Shown piece by piece: positions 17,228 to 25,716 of a stretch of DNA of 64,000 bases; position 1 is the first letter of the stretch; each line of letters opens with the position of its first letter. The DNA comes from Agromyces humatus. Its GTDB lineage: Bacteria > Actinomycetota > Actinomycetes > Actinomycetales > Microbacteriaceae. A program made the translations under genes and the position numbers. The stretch covers positions 62,001 to 126,000 of the forward strand of contig NZ_JAJQPD010000001.1 in assembly GCF_021228295.1 (NCBI RefSeq), read 5' to 3'. Under the pieces are notes generated by a model. That model did no database searches. It saw only the letters and a list, made by a program, of their open reading frames with translations, and was not told the DNA's origin.

Positions 17228-17539
17228 TCAGTTGCCCGGGCGCGCTCCCTGCGCGGTCGCGAGCTCGCCGATGCGCCGCACGAGCGCCAGGTCGCGCGAG
17301 GTCACCCCGCCGACGTCGTGCGACCAGAGCTCGAACTCGATGTGCCCCCAGCCGAGATGCACCTCGGGGTGGTGGTTCAGTTCGTCGGCCACCGCGGCGA
17401 CCGCATCGAGCAGACGCACGGCGCTCGCGAAGTCGTCGGTCGCGTAGGTGCCGACGAGCTGGTCGTCGACGTGGATGAAGGCCGTCCCGGCGAGATCGTC
17501 GGCGGTGTCGGCGGGCACGAGGATACTACGTCCGTCCAT
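17228..17539 (-). CDS. 4a-hydroxytetrahydrobiopterin dehydratase-like protein
   Basis: 103 residues. PCD/DCoH fold with the signature VADELNHHPEVHLGWGHIEFELWSHDVGGVTSRDLALVRRI; the HHP active-site histidines and the Trp are present. The enzyme dehydrates the carbinolamine form of the pterin cofactor after aromatic amino acid hydroxylation. No hydroxylase gene is in the window, so it may serve another pterin or act as a molybdopterin-related or regulatory protein, as proposed for orphan members. ATG at 17539 is used; an upstream GTG at 17545 would add two residues. Single gene. Confidence 0.85.
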   Translation of the reverse strand: MDGRSILVPADTADDLAGTAFIHVDDQLVGTYATDDFASAVRLLDAVAAVADELNHHPEVHLGWGHIEFELWSHDVGGVTSRDLALVRRIGELATAQGARPGN

Positions 17540-17632
17540 GCACACATCCTCTCGCCGATCGCCGCTCGCGACACCCTCGAGTCGCCCCGATCCGGCAAAC
17601 GGTCGGGGCGACTCGGGCCGTGCAGGTCGGGT

Positions 17633-19087
17633 TCACGCCATCGTGAGGGCGAGGCCGGGCTCGCGGAGGATCGCGCCGATGTCGGCGAGGAACCGCGACC
17701 CCTGCGCACCGTCGACCAGTCGGTGGTCGAACGACAGGCTCAGCGTCATGAGCTCGCGCAGCGCGATCTCGCCCTGGTACTCCCATGGCTGGCGTCGCAC
17801 GGCGCCCATGGCGAGGATCGCGGCCTCGCCCGGGTTGAGGATCGGGGTGCCCGCGTCGATGCCGAACACGCCGATGTTCGTGATCGAGATCGTGCCGCCG
17901 GCGAGGTCGGCCGGCTGCGTGCGGCCGGCGCGCGCCGTGTCGGCGAGCGCGGTGATCGCGTCGGCGAGTTCGACGAGGGTCATCGCCTCGGCACCCTTGA
18001 TGTTCGGTACGACGAGGCCGCGCTCGGTCGCCGCGGCGATGCCCAGGTTCACACCGCCGAACTGCACGATCTCCTGCGCCTCCTCATCCCATCTGGAGTT
18101 CACGTCAGGCGTACGGCGTGCGGCGATGCACAGCGCCTTCGCGACGACGGCGAGCGGGGTCACCTTGTGCCCCGCGAACGCGCGGTCGTCGCGGATGCCC
18201 CGCAGCAGCTGCATCGTCGCCGTGACGTCGACCGTGAGGAACTCGGTGACGTGCGGCGCGGTGAACGCACTGCGAACCATGGCCGCGGCGGTGTGCTTGC
18301 GCACGCCTCGGATGGGAATGCGCGTCTCTGCGGGCGGCTGCTGCCGGCCCGTGAGGTCGGCCGGGTGCGTCGAGTCGGTCAGGAACTCCCCGAGCGACTC
18401 GACAGGCGGCGATATCCGGGCGCCCGACGTCGAGGCGGATGCCGCTGCCTCGACATCGTCGCGGGTGATCAGCCCTCGCTCCCCCGTGCCGGCGACGGCC
18501 TGAAGGTCGACGCCGAGGTCGCGGGCGAGCTTGCGCACGGGTGGGGTCGAGCGAGGCCGTTCGGCGAGCGGTTCGACCTCGGTGACGGTGGCGTCGTGGG
18601 CGGCGACGTGCGACGGCGCGGTCTCGGCAGGCGCCGTGGACGCCGCAGCCGAGTGCAGTCCGGCCCGAGCACGCCGCTTCGGCCCGGTCTCGGCGGCCGC
18701 GCCGTAGCCGACGAGGTTCGGCCCCGGCGCGGCTTCGGTCGCTTCGACTGCCGGCGCGGCGGATTCGACCGGCGCGGGCGTTGCGACAGGCTCGGCCGAC
18801 GCGACCGGCGGGGCAGGGACATCCGATTCGGTCACCGGCTCGCCGGTGTCGCACGAGAACAGGGGTGCACCGACATCGATCGTCTCGCCCTCGGCGGCGT
18901 GCAGCGCCGTGATGACGCCGGCGTACGGCGACGGCAGCTCGACGACGGCCTTCGCGGTCTCGACGTCGGCGATGATCTGGTTGAGCTCGACCCGGTCGCC
19001 GACGGCCACGCGCCAGGCGACGATCTCGCTTTCGGTGAGGCCTTCACCGAGGTCGGGCAGGGGGAAGTCGCGGATCATCGTGGTCAT
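17633..19087 (-). CDS. bkdC: 2-oxoacid dehydrogenase E2 (dihydrolipoamide acyltransferase)
   Basis: 484 residues. Lipoyl domain 5-82 with lipoyl Lys46 (DVETAKAVVELPSP). An Ala/Pro-rich linker follows. Peripheral subunit-binding domain at about 181-217 (TPPVRKLARDLGVDLQAVAGTGERGLITRDDV). Catalytic domain from about 255 with FTAPHVTEF and the active-site SFDHRLVDGAQG near the C-terminus. It moves the branched acyl group from E1 to CoA. Start overlaps the E1-beta stop by 4 bases. One lipoyl domain and a divergent Lrp gene favour a branched-chain rather than pyruvate complex. No E3 gene is near, so a shared lipoamide dehydrogenase must come from elsewhere. Confidence 0.92.
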   Translation of the reverse strand: MTTMIRDFPLPDLGEGLTESEIVAWRVAVGDRVELNQIIADVETAKAVVELPSPYAGVITALHAAEGETIDVGAPLFSCDTGEPVTESDVPAPPVASAEPVATPAPVESAAPAVEATEAAPGPNLVGYGAAAETGPKRRARAGLHSAAASTAPAETAPSHVAAHDATVTEVEPLAERPRSTPPVRKLARDLGVDLQAVAGTGERGLITRDDVEAAASASTSGARISPPVESLGEFLTDSTHPADLTGRQQPPAETRIPIRGVRKHTAAAMVRSAFTAPHVTEFLTVDVTATMQLLRGIRDDRAFAGHKVTPLAVVAKALCIAARRTPDVNSRWDEEAQEIVQFGGVNLGIAAATERGLVVPNIKGAEAMTLVELADAITALADTARAGRTQPADLAGGTISITNIGVFGIDAGTPILNPGEAAILAMGAVRRQPWEYQGEIALRELMTLSLSFDHRLVDGAQGSRFLADIGAILREPGLALTMA

Positions 19088-20094
19088 GCCTCCACCCCGC
19101 TCAGCGAGTTCGGGCGCCCCATCACGCGGTCGACCCCGTCGAGCATGCGGTCGAGGTCGGGCAGGTGGTGGCGCTCGAGCTTCGCGGGCGGGTAGGGGAT
19201 GTCGTGGCCGGTGACGCGCACCGGCGCGGCCTCGAGGTACTCGAAGCAGCGTTCGGTGATCGACGCGGCGATCTCGGCGCCGACACCGCCCTGCTGCCCG
19301 GCCTCGTGCGTGATGACGAGCCGCCCGGTGCGGCGCACCGAGGCCGCGACCGCCGCGTAGTCGACCGGCGCGAGCGAGCGCAGATCGATGACCTCGATCG
19401 AGATGCCGTCCTCGGCCGCCGCCAGCGCGGCATCGCGCGCGGTCTGCACGAGGGCGCCGTAGGTGACGAGGGTCACGTCACGACCGGTCGCGACCGTTGT
19501 CGCAACGCCCATCGGAGGCGCATCGGCGAGGCTCGCGGACTCGTCGACCTCGCCCTTCACGTGGTAGCGGCGCTTGGGCTCGAAGAAGAGCACGGGGTCG
19601 TCGCTCGCGATGGCCTGGCGCACCATCATGTACGCGTCGGCGGGATTCGAGCATGCCACGACGCGCAGGCCGGCCGTGTGCGCGAAGTACGCCTCGGGCG
19701 ACTCGGAGTGGTGCTCGGCAGCGCCGATGCCGCCGCCGAACGGCACGCGGATCGTGATGGGCATGCGCACATTGCCGCGCGAGCGGTAGTGCAGCTTGGC
19801 GACCTGGGCGACGATCTGGTCGAAGCCCGGGTAGATGAAGCCGTCGAACTGGATCTCGATGACCGGCCGGAACCCGCGGTAGGCGAGGCCGACGGCAGTG
19901 CCGACGATGCCGGCCTCGGACAGCGGTGTGTCGACCACGCGGTGCGCGCCGAACTCGGCCTTCAGCCCGTCGGTGACACGGAACACGCCTCCGAGCGTGC
20001 CGATGTCCTCGCCCATGAGCACGACCTTCTCGTCGTCGGCAAGGGCACGGCGAAGGCCGGCGTTGAGTGCTTTCGCGAGGGTCAGGGTCGTCAT
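19084..20094 (-). CDS. bkdB: 2-oxoacid dehydrogenase E1 component, beta subunit
   Basis: 336 residues, normal length. The transketolase pyrimidine-binding domain opens with TLAKALNAGLRRALADDEKVVLMGEDIG and continues GGVFRVTDGL, TPLSEAGIVGTAVGLAYRG, EIQFDGFIYPGFDQIV. The C-terminal domain has IEVIDLRSLAPVDYAAV and VITHEAGQQGGVGAEIAA. With E1-alpha it decarboxylates 2-oxoisocaproate, 2-oxoisovalerate or 2-oxo-3-methylvalerate, using thiamine diphosphate. 4-base overlaps with both neighbours make a tightly coupled operon. Confidence 0.94.
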   Translation of the reverse strand: MTTLTLAKALNAGLRRALADDEKVVLMGEDIGTLGGVFRVTDGLKAEFGAHRVVDTPLSEAGIVGTAVGLAYRGFRPVIEIQFDGFIYPGFDQIVAQVAKLHYRSRGNVRMPITIRVPFGGGIGAAEHHSESPEAYFAHTAGLRVVACSNPADAYMMVRQAIASDDPVLFFEPKRRYHVKGEVDESASLADAPPMGVATTVATGRDVTLVTYGALVQTARDAALAAAEDGISIEVIDLRSLAPVDYAAVAASVRRTGRLVITHEAGQQGGVGAEIAASITERCFEYLEAAPVRVTGHDIPYPPAKLERHHLPDLDRMLDGVDRVMGRPNSLSGVEA

Positions 20095-21242
20095 CGGGTG
20101 GTTCCTTCGGTGCGGTCGGATGCCCCGGCACCCGGCTCGTCGAACATCGCGAGGTAGCGCGTGTAGTGGTCGCGCTGTCGCGCGAGATGGGTGTTCGGCT
20201 CGACGTAGACGTGGTCGAAGACCGTGAGCGGCTCGGGGTCGGCGAGCGTCGTGATCGCCGCGCGCAGCTCTGCGGCCGCACGATCGGCGTCGGCGGCGAC
20301 CTCGCGTTCGAGGCCCGCGGAGTCGACACCCGAGGCCTCGAGCAGCGCGAGCACGCGCGTGAGCGGATCGCGCTCACGCCACTGCGCGATCTCGTCATCG
20401 GAACGGTAGCGCTTGGGGTCGTCGGCCGTGGTGTGCGGGCCGATGCGGTAGGTCACCGCCTCGATGAACGTCGGGCCCTCGCCGCGACGCGCGCGGTCGA
20501 GCGCGATGCGGGTCGCCGCAAGCACGGCCAGCACGTCGTTGCCGTCGATGCGGATGCCGGGCATGCCGAACCCGTCGGCACGGCGGGCGAGCGGTTGCTT
20601 CGACTGCAGCCCGACCGGCTCGGAGATCGCCCACTGGTTGTTCTGGCAGAAGAACACGACGGGCGCGTCGAAACTCGCCGCGAAGACGAGCGCCTCGTTC
20701 ACGTCGCCCTCACTCGTGGCGCCGTCGCCGAAGTACGCGATCGTCGCGGCGTCGGAGCCCTCCCACGCAAGCCCCATGGCGTACCCGGTGGCGTGCAGCG
20801 CCTGCGCGCCGATGATGATCTGCGGCACCGCCATGTTGTGCTCGTACGGGTTCCATCCCGAGGACGCCGTACCGCGCCACACGCTCAGCATCTCGGCGGG
20901 CTTCACGCCGCGCACCCAGGCCGGCGCGTGCTCGCGGTAGCTCGAGAAGATGAAGTCGTCGTCGCGCAGCGCACGGGCCGATCCGATCTGCGCGGCCTCC
21001 TGACCGGCCAGCGGCGGCCACAGCCCGAGTTCGCCCTGCCGCTGCAGTGCGGTGGCCTCGGAGTCGATGCGTCGGATGATCGACATGTCGCGGTAGAGGC
21101 GGCCGACGGCCGCCAGGTCGATATCGGCGATCCACGGGTCGAACTCGGCGTTCGCGCGGCGCTCGCCCGTGGGGGTGACGAGTTGCACGAAGGGCTCGGG
21201 CCGGGTCAGGAGCCCGGTCGCGTCTCGGTCGGATGGGGTCAT
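20091..21242 (-). CDS. bkdA: 2-oxoacid dehydrogenase E1 component, alpha subunit
   Basis: 383 residues. The thiamine diphosphate motif GDGATSEGDVNEALVFAASFDAPVVFFCQNNQWAIS is complete (GDG then NN about 30 residues on). YREHAPAWVRGV, RIGPHTTADDPKRYR (phosphorylation-loop region) and EAVTYRIGPH are typical of branched-chain E1-alpha rather than pyruvate E1-alpha. First gene of the operon E1a-E1b-E2. The divergent Lrp-family gene starts 165 bp away and probably controls it, as BkdR does in other bacteria. ATG at 21242 gives the standard length. Confidence 0.94.
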   Translation of the reverse strand: MTPSDRDATGLLTRPEPFVQLVTPTGERRANAEFDPWIADIDLAAVGRLYRDMSIIRRIDSEATALQRQGELGLWPPLAGQEAAQIGSARALRDDDFIFSSYREHAPAWVRGVKPAEMLSVWRGTASSGWNPYEHNMAVPQIIIGAQALHATGYAMGLAWEGSDAATIAYFGDGATSEGDVNEALVFAASFDAPVVFFCQNNQWAISEPVGLQSKQPLARRADGFGMPGIRIDGNDVLAVLAATRIALDRARRGEGPTFIEAVTYRIGPHTTADDPKRYRSDDEIAQWRERDPLTRVLALLEASGVDSAGLEREVAADADRAAAELRAAITTLADPEPLTVFDHVYVEPNTHLARQRDHYTRYLAMFDEPGAGASDRTEGTTR

Positions 21243-21323
21243 CGTCGATCCTCGCTTTCGGCGGCGTGCCTTGTGGGCTGCCCGCGCCCGGCGGCTCTGC
21301 CGGATACTTCGAGGGTACGTCGA

Positions 21324-21334
21324 TGTGTCACACA
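21324..21334. promoter_or_regulatory. Small palindrome in bkd/lrp divergent promoter region
   Basis: TGTGTCACACA lies 82 bp upstream of E1-alpha and 74 bp upstream of the lrp-type gene, in a 165-bp gap that is less GC-rich than its surroundings. It may be part of the Lrp-family binding region; Lrp sites are often loose, so confidence is low. Confidence 0.35.
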
Positions 21335-21407
21335 GCTCAAGCAGGCTGGAGTCCGTTGAGCATGTTGCCCAGTTTTGGGGTGCCGTCCCGTGCTATCGTG
21401 TGGCGTT

Positions 21408-21866
21408 ATGAGCGGTTACGACACCGTCGATCGGGCCTTGCTCGCTGCCCTCGCCCGCGACCCGCGCGCGACCGTGGTCGCACTCGCCGAGCGTCTGGGC
21501 CTGTCACGCAACACCGTGCAGGCGCGACTGGCCCGGCTCGAGACATCCGGCGCGTTCCTCTCGTTCGAACGCAGCATCGACCCGGCGCCGCTCGGCTACC
21601 CGCTCGAGGCGTACGTGTCGGTGCACGTGCGACAGCGGGTGCTCGCCGAGGTGGTCGACGAGATCGCCCGCATCCCCGAGGTCATCCAGGCGCACGGCAT
21701 CACCGGCTCGATCGACCTGCTCGTGCGCCTCGTGTGCCGTGACGCGCACGACCTGTTCCGCATCGACCGCGAGATCCTCGCGATCGACGGCGTCGAACGC
21801 ACCGAGACGTCGCTCGCCATGGGCGAGCTCATCCCCTACCGGCTGCTGCCGCTGCTCGAACGCTAG
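21408..21866 (+). CDS. Lrp/AsnC family regulator, probable bkd regulator
   Basis: 152 residues, the Lrp/AsnC size. N-terminal wHTH: DTVDRALLAALARDPRATVVALAERLGLSRNTVQARLARLETSGA (recognition helix SRNTVQARL). C-terminal RAM domain: VSVHVRQRVLAEVVDEIARIPEVIQAHGITGSIDLLVRLVCRD, with the usual G-x-x-D ligand turn. Divergent from the branched-chain 2-oxoacid dehydrogenase operon, so it is likely its regulator responding to a branched-chain amino acid or oxoacid. Its TAG stop overlaps the stop of the convergent GH35 gene in the tetranucleotide CTAG. Confidence 0.9.
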   Translation: MSGYDTVDRALLAALARDPRATVVALAERLGLSRNTVQARLARLETSGAFLSFERSIDPAPLGYPLEAYVSVHVRQRVLAEVVDEIARIPEVIQAHGITGSIDLLVRLVCRDAHDLFRIDREILAIDGVERTETSLAMGELIPYRLLPLLER

Positions 21867-23749
21867 TCGAACAGCTCGATGTACTCCTCGGTGGGCCCGA
21901 GCTCGGGCTCGGCGCGCAGTTCGAGGTGCGCCCCGCTGCGTTCGAGTTCGAGCACCGTGATCGTGTTGGCGCCCGCCGCGAGCAATGGCGCCGGCACGTA
22001 GAGCGTGAGCTGCGGCCCGATCTCCCAGTAGCGGCCGAGCAGGAACCCGTTGACCCAGGCGAACCCCTTTGCGAAGCCCGGCAGCGCGAGGAACGCGTCG
22101 GCGGGCGAGTCGACGTCGAAGCGGGCTGTCGAGAATCCCGGTTCGGCGCCGGTACGGCGAACGGATGTCGCGTCGGCGCCGCCCGACGCGACGAGCCCGA
22201 CCGTCGCCTCGGACCAGAGATCGATGGGCAGGGGCAGGCTCGTCCAGCCCTGCACGAGCCTGCGATCGATCTGCACGCCGCCGAGGATGCCCTTGCCCTG
22301 CCCGAGCAACGGACCATAGTTGATGCGCCCCTGGTTCTCGACGAGGATCTCGAGTCGCACGCGCTCGCCCTCGCCGGTCACCGCAAAACCCGTGGCGGCA
22401 GCCGCCTCGTCGCCTACGCCCACGAGCCGGCCGTCGACCCAGACGTGCGCGCGGTCGTGCAGGCCGCGGATCGAGATCGTGCTCGTGCCCGCGGGCAGGA
22501 TCGGCTCGGCGCGATACAGTACGAGGCCGGCATCCTGTCGGAGCGCTTCGAAGGTGCGCGGCGCCGGGGTGCGCAGCGCCGATGACTCGCTCGTGAGCGC
22601 CGCGCCGCGAAGCGCGGGCAGCAGCGGCGCCGCGGCTTCGATCTCCAGCCGGCGCGCCGGCAGCACCGGGCCCGGCTGCGGCACCGGGGTCGCCACGGCT
22701 CCGGTGAATGCCAGGAGCCGCTCGCGGAGCATCCGCCCCTTCTCGGTGATCGCGCCGTGCTCGCTCACCGGCGCGTCGGAGTCGTAGCTCGTGACGGTCG
22801 GCTGCAGGACGCCGTCGGCATGGTTGGCCCCCGACCAGAGGCCGAAGTTCGTGCCGCCGTGCGCCATGTAGACGCTCACCGAACCACCCGATGCCAGGAT
22901 GTCGTCGACGACCCCGACCGAACCCCCGGGTTCACGCACGTGATGGTGCTCGCCCCAATGGTCGAACCAGCCGTTCCAGTACTCGGCGCACAGGAACGGC
23001 TCGCCCTCGCGGCGCGAGCGCAGCAGCTCGGCGGCCTGCGACGCGCGGGAGCCGAACGTCGCACTCGCCATCACCCCATCGAGGGTGCCGCCATCGAGCA
23101 TGAGGTCGGTCGGCCCATCGGCGGTGTACAACAGCTCGGTGATGCCACCCTCGATGAGGGCGTCGTGCAGCCATCGCAGGTAGGCGACGTCGTCGCCGTA
23201 GCTGCCGAACTCGTTCTCGAGCTGCACGGCGACGACCGGGCCTCCGTTCGCCGCCTGCAGCGGGGCGAGGCGCGGCAGCAGCTCGTCGAACCACGTGGCG
23301 ACTTCGGTGAGGTAGCGCGGATCGCTCGAGCGCAGCGACAGCCCGGGCAGGCCGGTGAGCCAGGCCGGAAAGCCGCCGTTGTCCCACTCGGCGCAGATGT
23401 ACGGCCCGGGACGCACGATCACGTCGAGGCCCAGTTCGCCGGCGAGGCCGATGAACCGCTCGATGTCGCGCCAGCCCGTGAAGTCGGCCTCGTCGGGCCC
23501 GCGTTGATGGAAGTTCCAGGCGATGTAGGTGTCGATCGTGTTGAACCCGAGCGACCTGAGCCGCTCGAGGCGGTCGCGCCACAGGTCGGGATGCACGCGG
23601 AAGTAGTGGATCGAGCCGCTGAGGATGCGGTGCGGCAGCCCAGCGCGGAACAACTGCCCGTCGGCGAAGGTCAGGATGGGGGCATCCGCTCGCTCGCCCG
23701 AATCGGGGCGGCCCGCCTCGGCCAGCTGCGTCGACTCGAACGCGGTCAC
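21863..23749 (-). CDS. Glycoside hydrolase family 35 beta-galactosidase
   Basis: 628 residues. GH35 TIM barrel: ILSGSIHYFRVHPDLWRDRLERL, then GPYICAEWDNGGFPAWL. Catalytic acid Glu180 in VQLENEFGSYG and nucleophile Glu256 in CAEYWNGWFDHWG. MAHGGTNFGLWSGAN follows. C-terminal jelly-roll domains end with KGFAWVNGFLLGRYWEIGPQLTLYVP. No signal peptide, so cytoplasmic: it acts on imported beta-galactosides. The GTG start at 23749 overlaps the permease stop (GTGA), making it the last gene of the LacI-controlled ABC cassette. Retaining mechanism by family. Exact substrate (lactose, galacto-oligosaccharide or plant beta-1,3/1,4-galactan fragments) is not visible. Confidence 0.92.
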   Translation of the reverse strand: MTAFESTQLAEAGRPDSGERADAPILTFADGQLFRAGLPHRILSGSIHYFRVHPDLWRDRLERLRSLGFNTIDTYIAWNFHQRGPDEADFTGWRDIERFIGLAGELGLDVIVRPGPYICAEWDNGGFPAWLTGLPGLSLRSSDPRYLTEVATWFDELLPRLAPLQAANGGPVVAVQLENEFGSYGDDVAYLRWLHDALIEGGITELLYTADGPTDLMLDGGTLDGVMASATFGSRASQAAELLRSRREGEPFLCAEYWNGWFDHWGEHHHVREPGGSVGVVDDILASGGSVSVYMAHGGTNFGLWSGANHADGVLQPTVTSYDSDAPVSEHGAITEKGRMLRERLLAFTGAVATPVPQPGPVLPARRLEIEAAAPLLPALRGAALTSESSALRTPAPRTFEALRQDAGLVLYRAEPILPAGTSTISIRGLHDRAHVWVDGRLVGVGDEAAAATGFAVTGEGERVRLEILVENQGRINYGPLLGQGKGILGGVQIDRRLVQGWTSLPLPIDLWSEATVGLVASGGADATSVRRTGAEPGFSTARFDVDSPADAFLALPGFAKGFAWVNGFLLGRYWEIGPQLTLYVPAPLLAAGANTITVLELERSGAHLELRAEPELGPTEEYIELFD

Positions 23750-24660
23750 TTGATCGCGCCGGCGGTCAGGCCCGCGCGCCAGAAGCGCTGCAGGAAGAGG
23801 AACGCGATCAGCAGGGGGATCACCGAGAGGAACGCGCCGACGACGACCGTGCCCGCGGGCACCACGCCGTTCGAACCCGACCAGCCGACCAGGCCGACGA
23901 CCACGGGCTGCAACGACGTGTCGTTCAGGACCATGGCGGGCAGCAGGTAGTTGTTCCACACCTCGACGAACTGGAACAGGAAGATGGTCACGAGCGCCGG
24001 CGCCATGATGCGCATCGACACCGAGCGGAACACGCGGAACTCCCCCGCGCCGTCGAGCCGGCCGGCTTCGATGAGCTCGTCGGGTACCGACTGAGCTGCG
24101 AAGACCCGGGCCAGGTAGACGCCGAACGGGCTGACGATCGACGGCAGCAGCATCGCGATCGGCGTGTTCAGCAGCCCAACCTGGTTGAACATGAGGAACA
24201 GCGGGAGCGTGAACATGATCTTCGGGATCAGGACGGCCGCGAGGATGATGCCGAAGACGACGCCGCGTCCGCGGAACTCGTACTTCGCGATCGCGTACCC
24301 GGCCATCGCCGAGATGACGGTTCCGATGAGCGCCGACGTGCCGGCGTAGAAGACGCTGTTCAGCATCCACTGCCCGAAGACGCCGTCGTTGACCTCGAAG
24401 ACGAGCGCGATGTTCTCGAACAGCCCGAAGCCCTCGAACCAGAGCCCGTTCCCACTGAATTGGCGGCCGGCGGGCTTCGTGCTCGCCACGATGAGCCACC
24501 AGATCGGCAGCAGGAAGTAGATGGTCGCGAGCACGAGCACCGACATGACGCCGATGCGGCTGCCGAGCGTGGTGTCGCGTTGCGCACGTCCGCGGCCGGG
24601 CGCATCGCTTGCGCGGTCGTTGCGCGGCGGGCGGGTCGCCGACGCGAGTGTGGGGGTCAT
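23746..24660 (-). CDS. Carbohydrate ABC transporter permease (MalG/LacG type)
   Basis: 304 residues, six membrane helices. The first is at about 40-60 (VMSVLVLATIYFLLPIWWLI), and the long cytoplasmic N-terminus is rich in charged residues. The EAA loop, which contacts the ATPase, is DELIEAGRLDGAGEFRVFRSVSMRIMAPAL. The C-terminus AFLFLQRFWRAGLTAGAIK is the usual MalG end. It forms the inner-membrane channel with the next permease. No ATPase gene is in the cassette, so it probably uses a shared MsiK-type ATPase, as common in actinobacteria. Overlaps 4 bases with both neighbours. Confidence 0.92.
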   Translation of the reverse strand: MTPTLASATRPPRNDRASDAPGRGRAQRDTTLGSRIGVMSVLVLATIYFLLPIWWLIVASTKPAGRQFSGNGLWFEGFGLFENIALVFEVNDGVFGQWMLNSVFYAGTSALIGTVISAMAGYAIAKYEFRGRGVVFGIILAAVLIPKIMFTLPLFLMFNQVGLLNTPIAMLLPSIVSPFGVYLARVFAAQSVPDELIEAGRLDGAGEFRVFRSVSMRIMAPALVTIFLFQFVEVWNNYLLPAMVLNDTSLQPVVVGLVGWSGSNGVVPAGTVVVGAFLSVIPLLIAFLFLQRFWRAGLTAGAIK

Positions 24661-25571
24661 TGTTCGCCTCGCGAGGTGAGCTTGAAGAAGACGAAGGACG
24701 CCACGCCGACGAGTACGGCGAGCACGACCGACTGCGCAGCGGCATAGGGGTAGTTCTGTGCGGCGACCGAGGACTGCGCCGCCATGAGCGGGGTGTAGGT
24801 CGAGGTGATCGCACCACCCGAGATCGACTTCAGCACGGTCGGCTCGTTGAAGAGCTGTGCGGAACCGATGATCGAGAAGACGGTGGTGAGGATGAGCGCC
24901 GGACGCACCATGGGGATCTTGATGCTCCATGCGATGCGGGTGGCGGAGGCGCCGTCGATCTTCGCGGCCTCAAGGGTCTCTGCCGGGATCGTCTGCAGCG
25001 CCGAGTAGATGATGAGCATGTTGTATCCGGTCCAGACCCAAGTGACGACGTTCGCGACCGACCAGAGCGCGAGCCCGTCACTGAAGAACGGGATCGAGAA
25101 GCCGAACGCGGATTCGAGGAACCCGTTGATGGGGCTCGTGACCGGCGAGTAGAGGAACGACCACATGACCGCGGCGACGACGCCGGGGATGGCGAACGGC
25201 AGGAAGCTCGCCATGCGGAAGAATCCGCGCCCGCGAGCGGACTTCGAGTCGATCAGCAGTGCGATGAGGAGCGCCAGCCCGAGCATGATGGGCACCTGCA
25301 CGATGCCGAAGAGCAGCACTCGGCCGAGCGACGCCTGGAACTCGGCGTCGCCGAACACGCGGGCGTAGTTCGCGAAGGGGTCGAAGGCGAGCGTCGGTGC
25401 CGTGAGGCCGAGCCCGTCGCGCTGCAGGGTGAACAGGCTCTGCGTGAATGCGAACAGGATCGGTGCGACGTATATCGCGACGAAGAGCACGAGGAACGGC
25501 AGCAGGAAGAGCCATGGCGTGCGCCATCTGAGCGTTCGAGCGCTCGTGGCTCCCGTAGTGATCGCTGACAT
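24657..25571 (-). CDS. Carbohydrate ABC transporter permease (MalF/LacF type)
   Basis: 304 residues, six membrane helices starting with TPWLFLLPFLVLFVAIYVAPILFAF. EAA loop: AETLEAAKIDGASATRIAWSIKIPMVRPAL. TYTPLMAAQSSVAAQNYPYAAAQSVVLAVL precedes the last helix. It pairs with the MalG-type permease downstream. ATG at 25571 is taken because it puts the hydrophobic start in the usual place; 145 bp separate it from the binding-protein gene. This gap holds one CGGATGCC motif and no obvious terminator. Confidence 0.92.
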   Translation of the reverse strand: MSAITTGATSARTLRWRTPWLFLLPFLVLFVAIYVAPILFAFTQSLFTLQRDGLGLTAPTLAFDPFANYARVFGDAEFQASLGRVLLFGIVQVPIMLGLALLIALLIDSKSARGRGFFRMASFLPFAIPGVVAAVMWSFLYSPVTSPINGFLESAFGFSIPFFSDGLALWSVANVVTWVWTGYNMLIIYSALQTIPAETLEAAKIDGASATRIAWSIKIPMVRPALILTTVFSIIGSAQLFNEPTVLKSISGGAITSTYTPLMAAQSSVAAQNYPYAAAQSVVLAVLVGVASFVFFKLTSRGEQ

Positions 25572-25716
25572 GTCACTCCAGTCGTTGATGTGGGTTCGGG
25601 CGGTGGCGCACGTGCGGCCGCTTCGCGCCGGGCGGTTCGGATCTCCATGACGGTGGCGGACCGGGCGAGCCGGCCCGCCACCGATCGGGAACGCAGCGGA
25701 TGCCGCGTCGCGAGTG

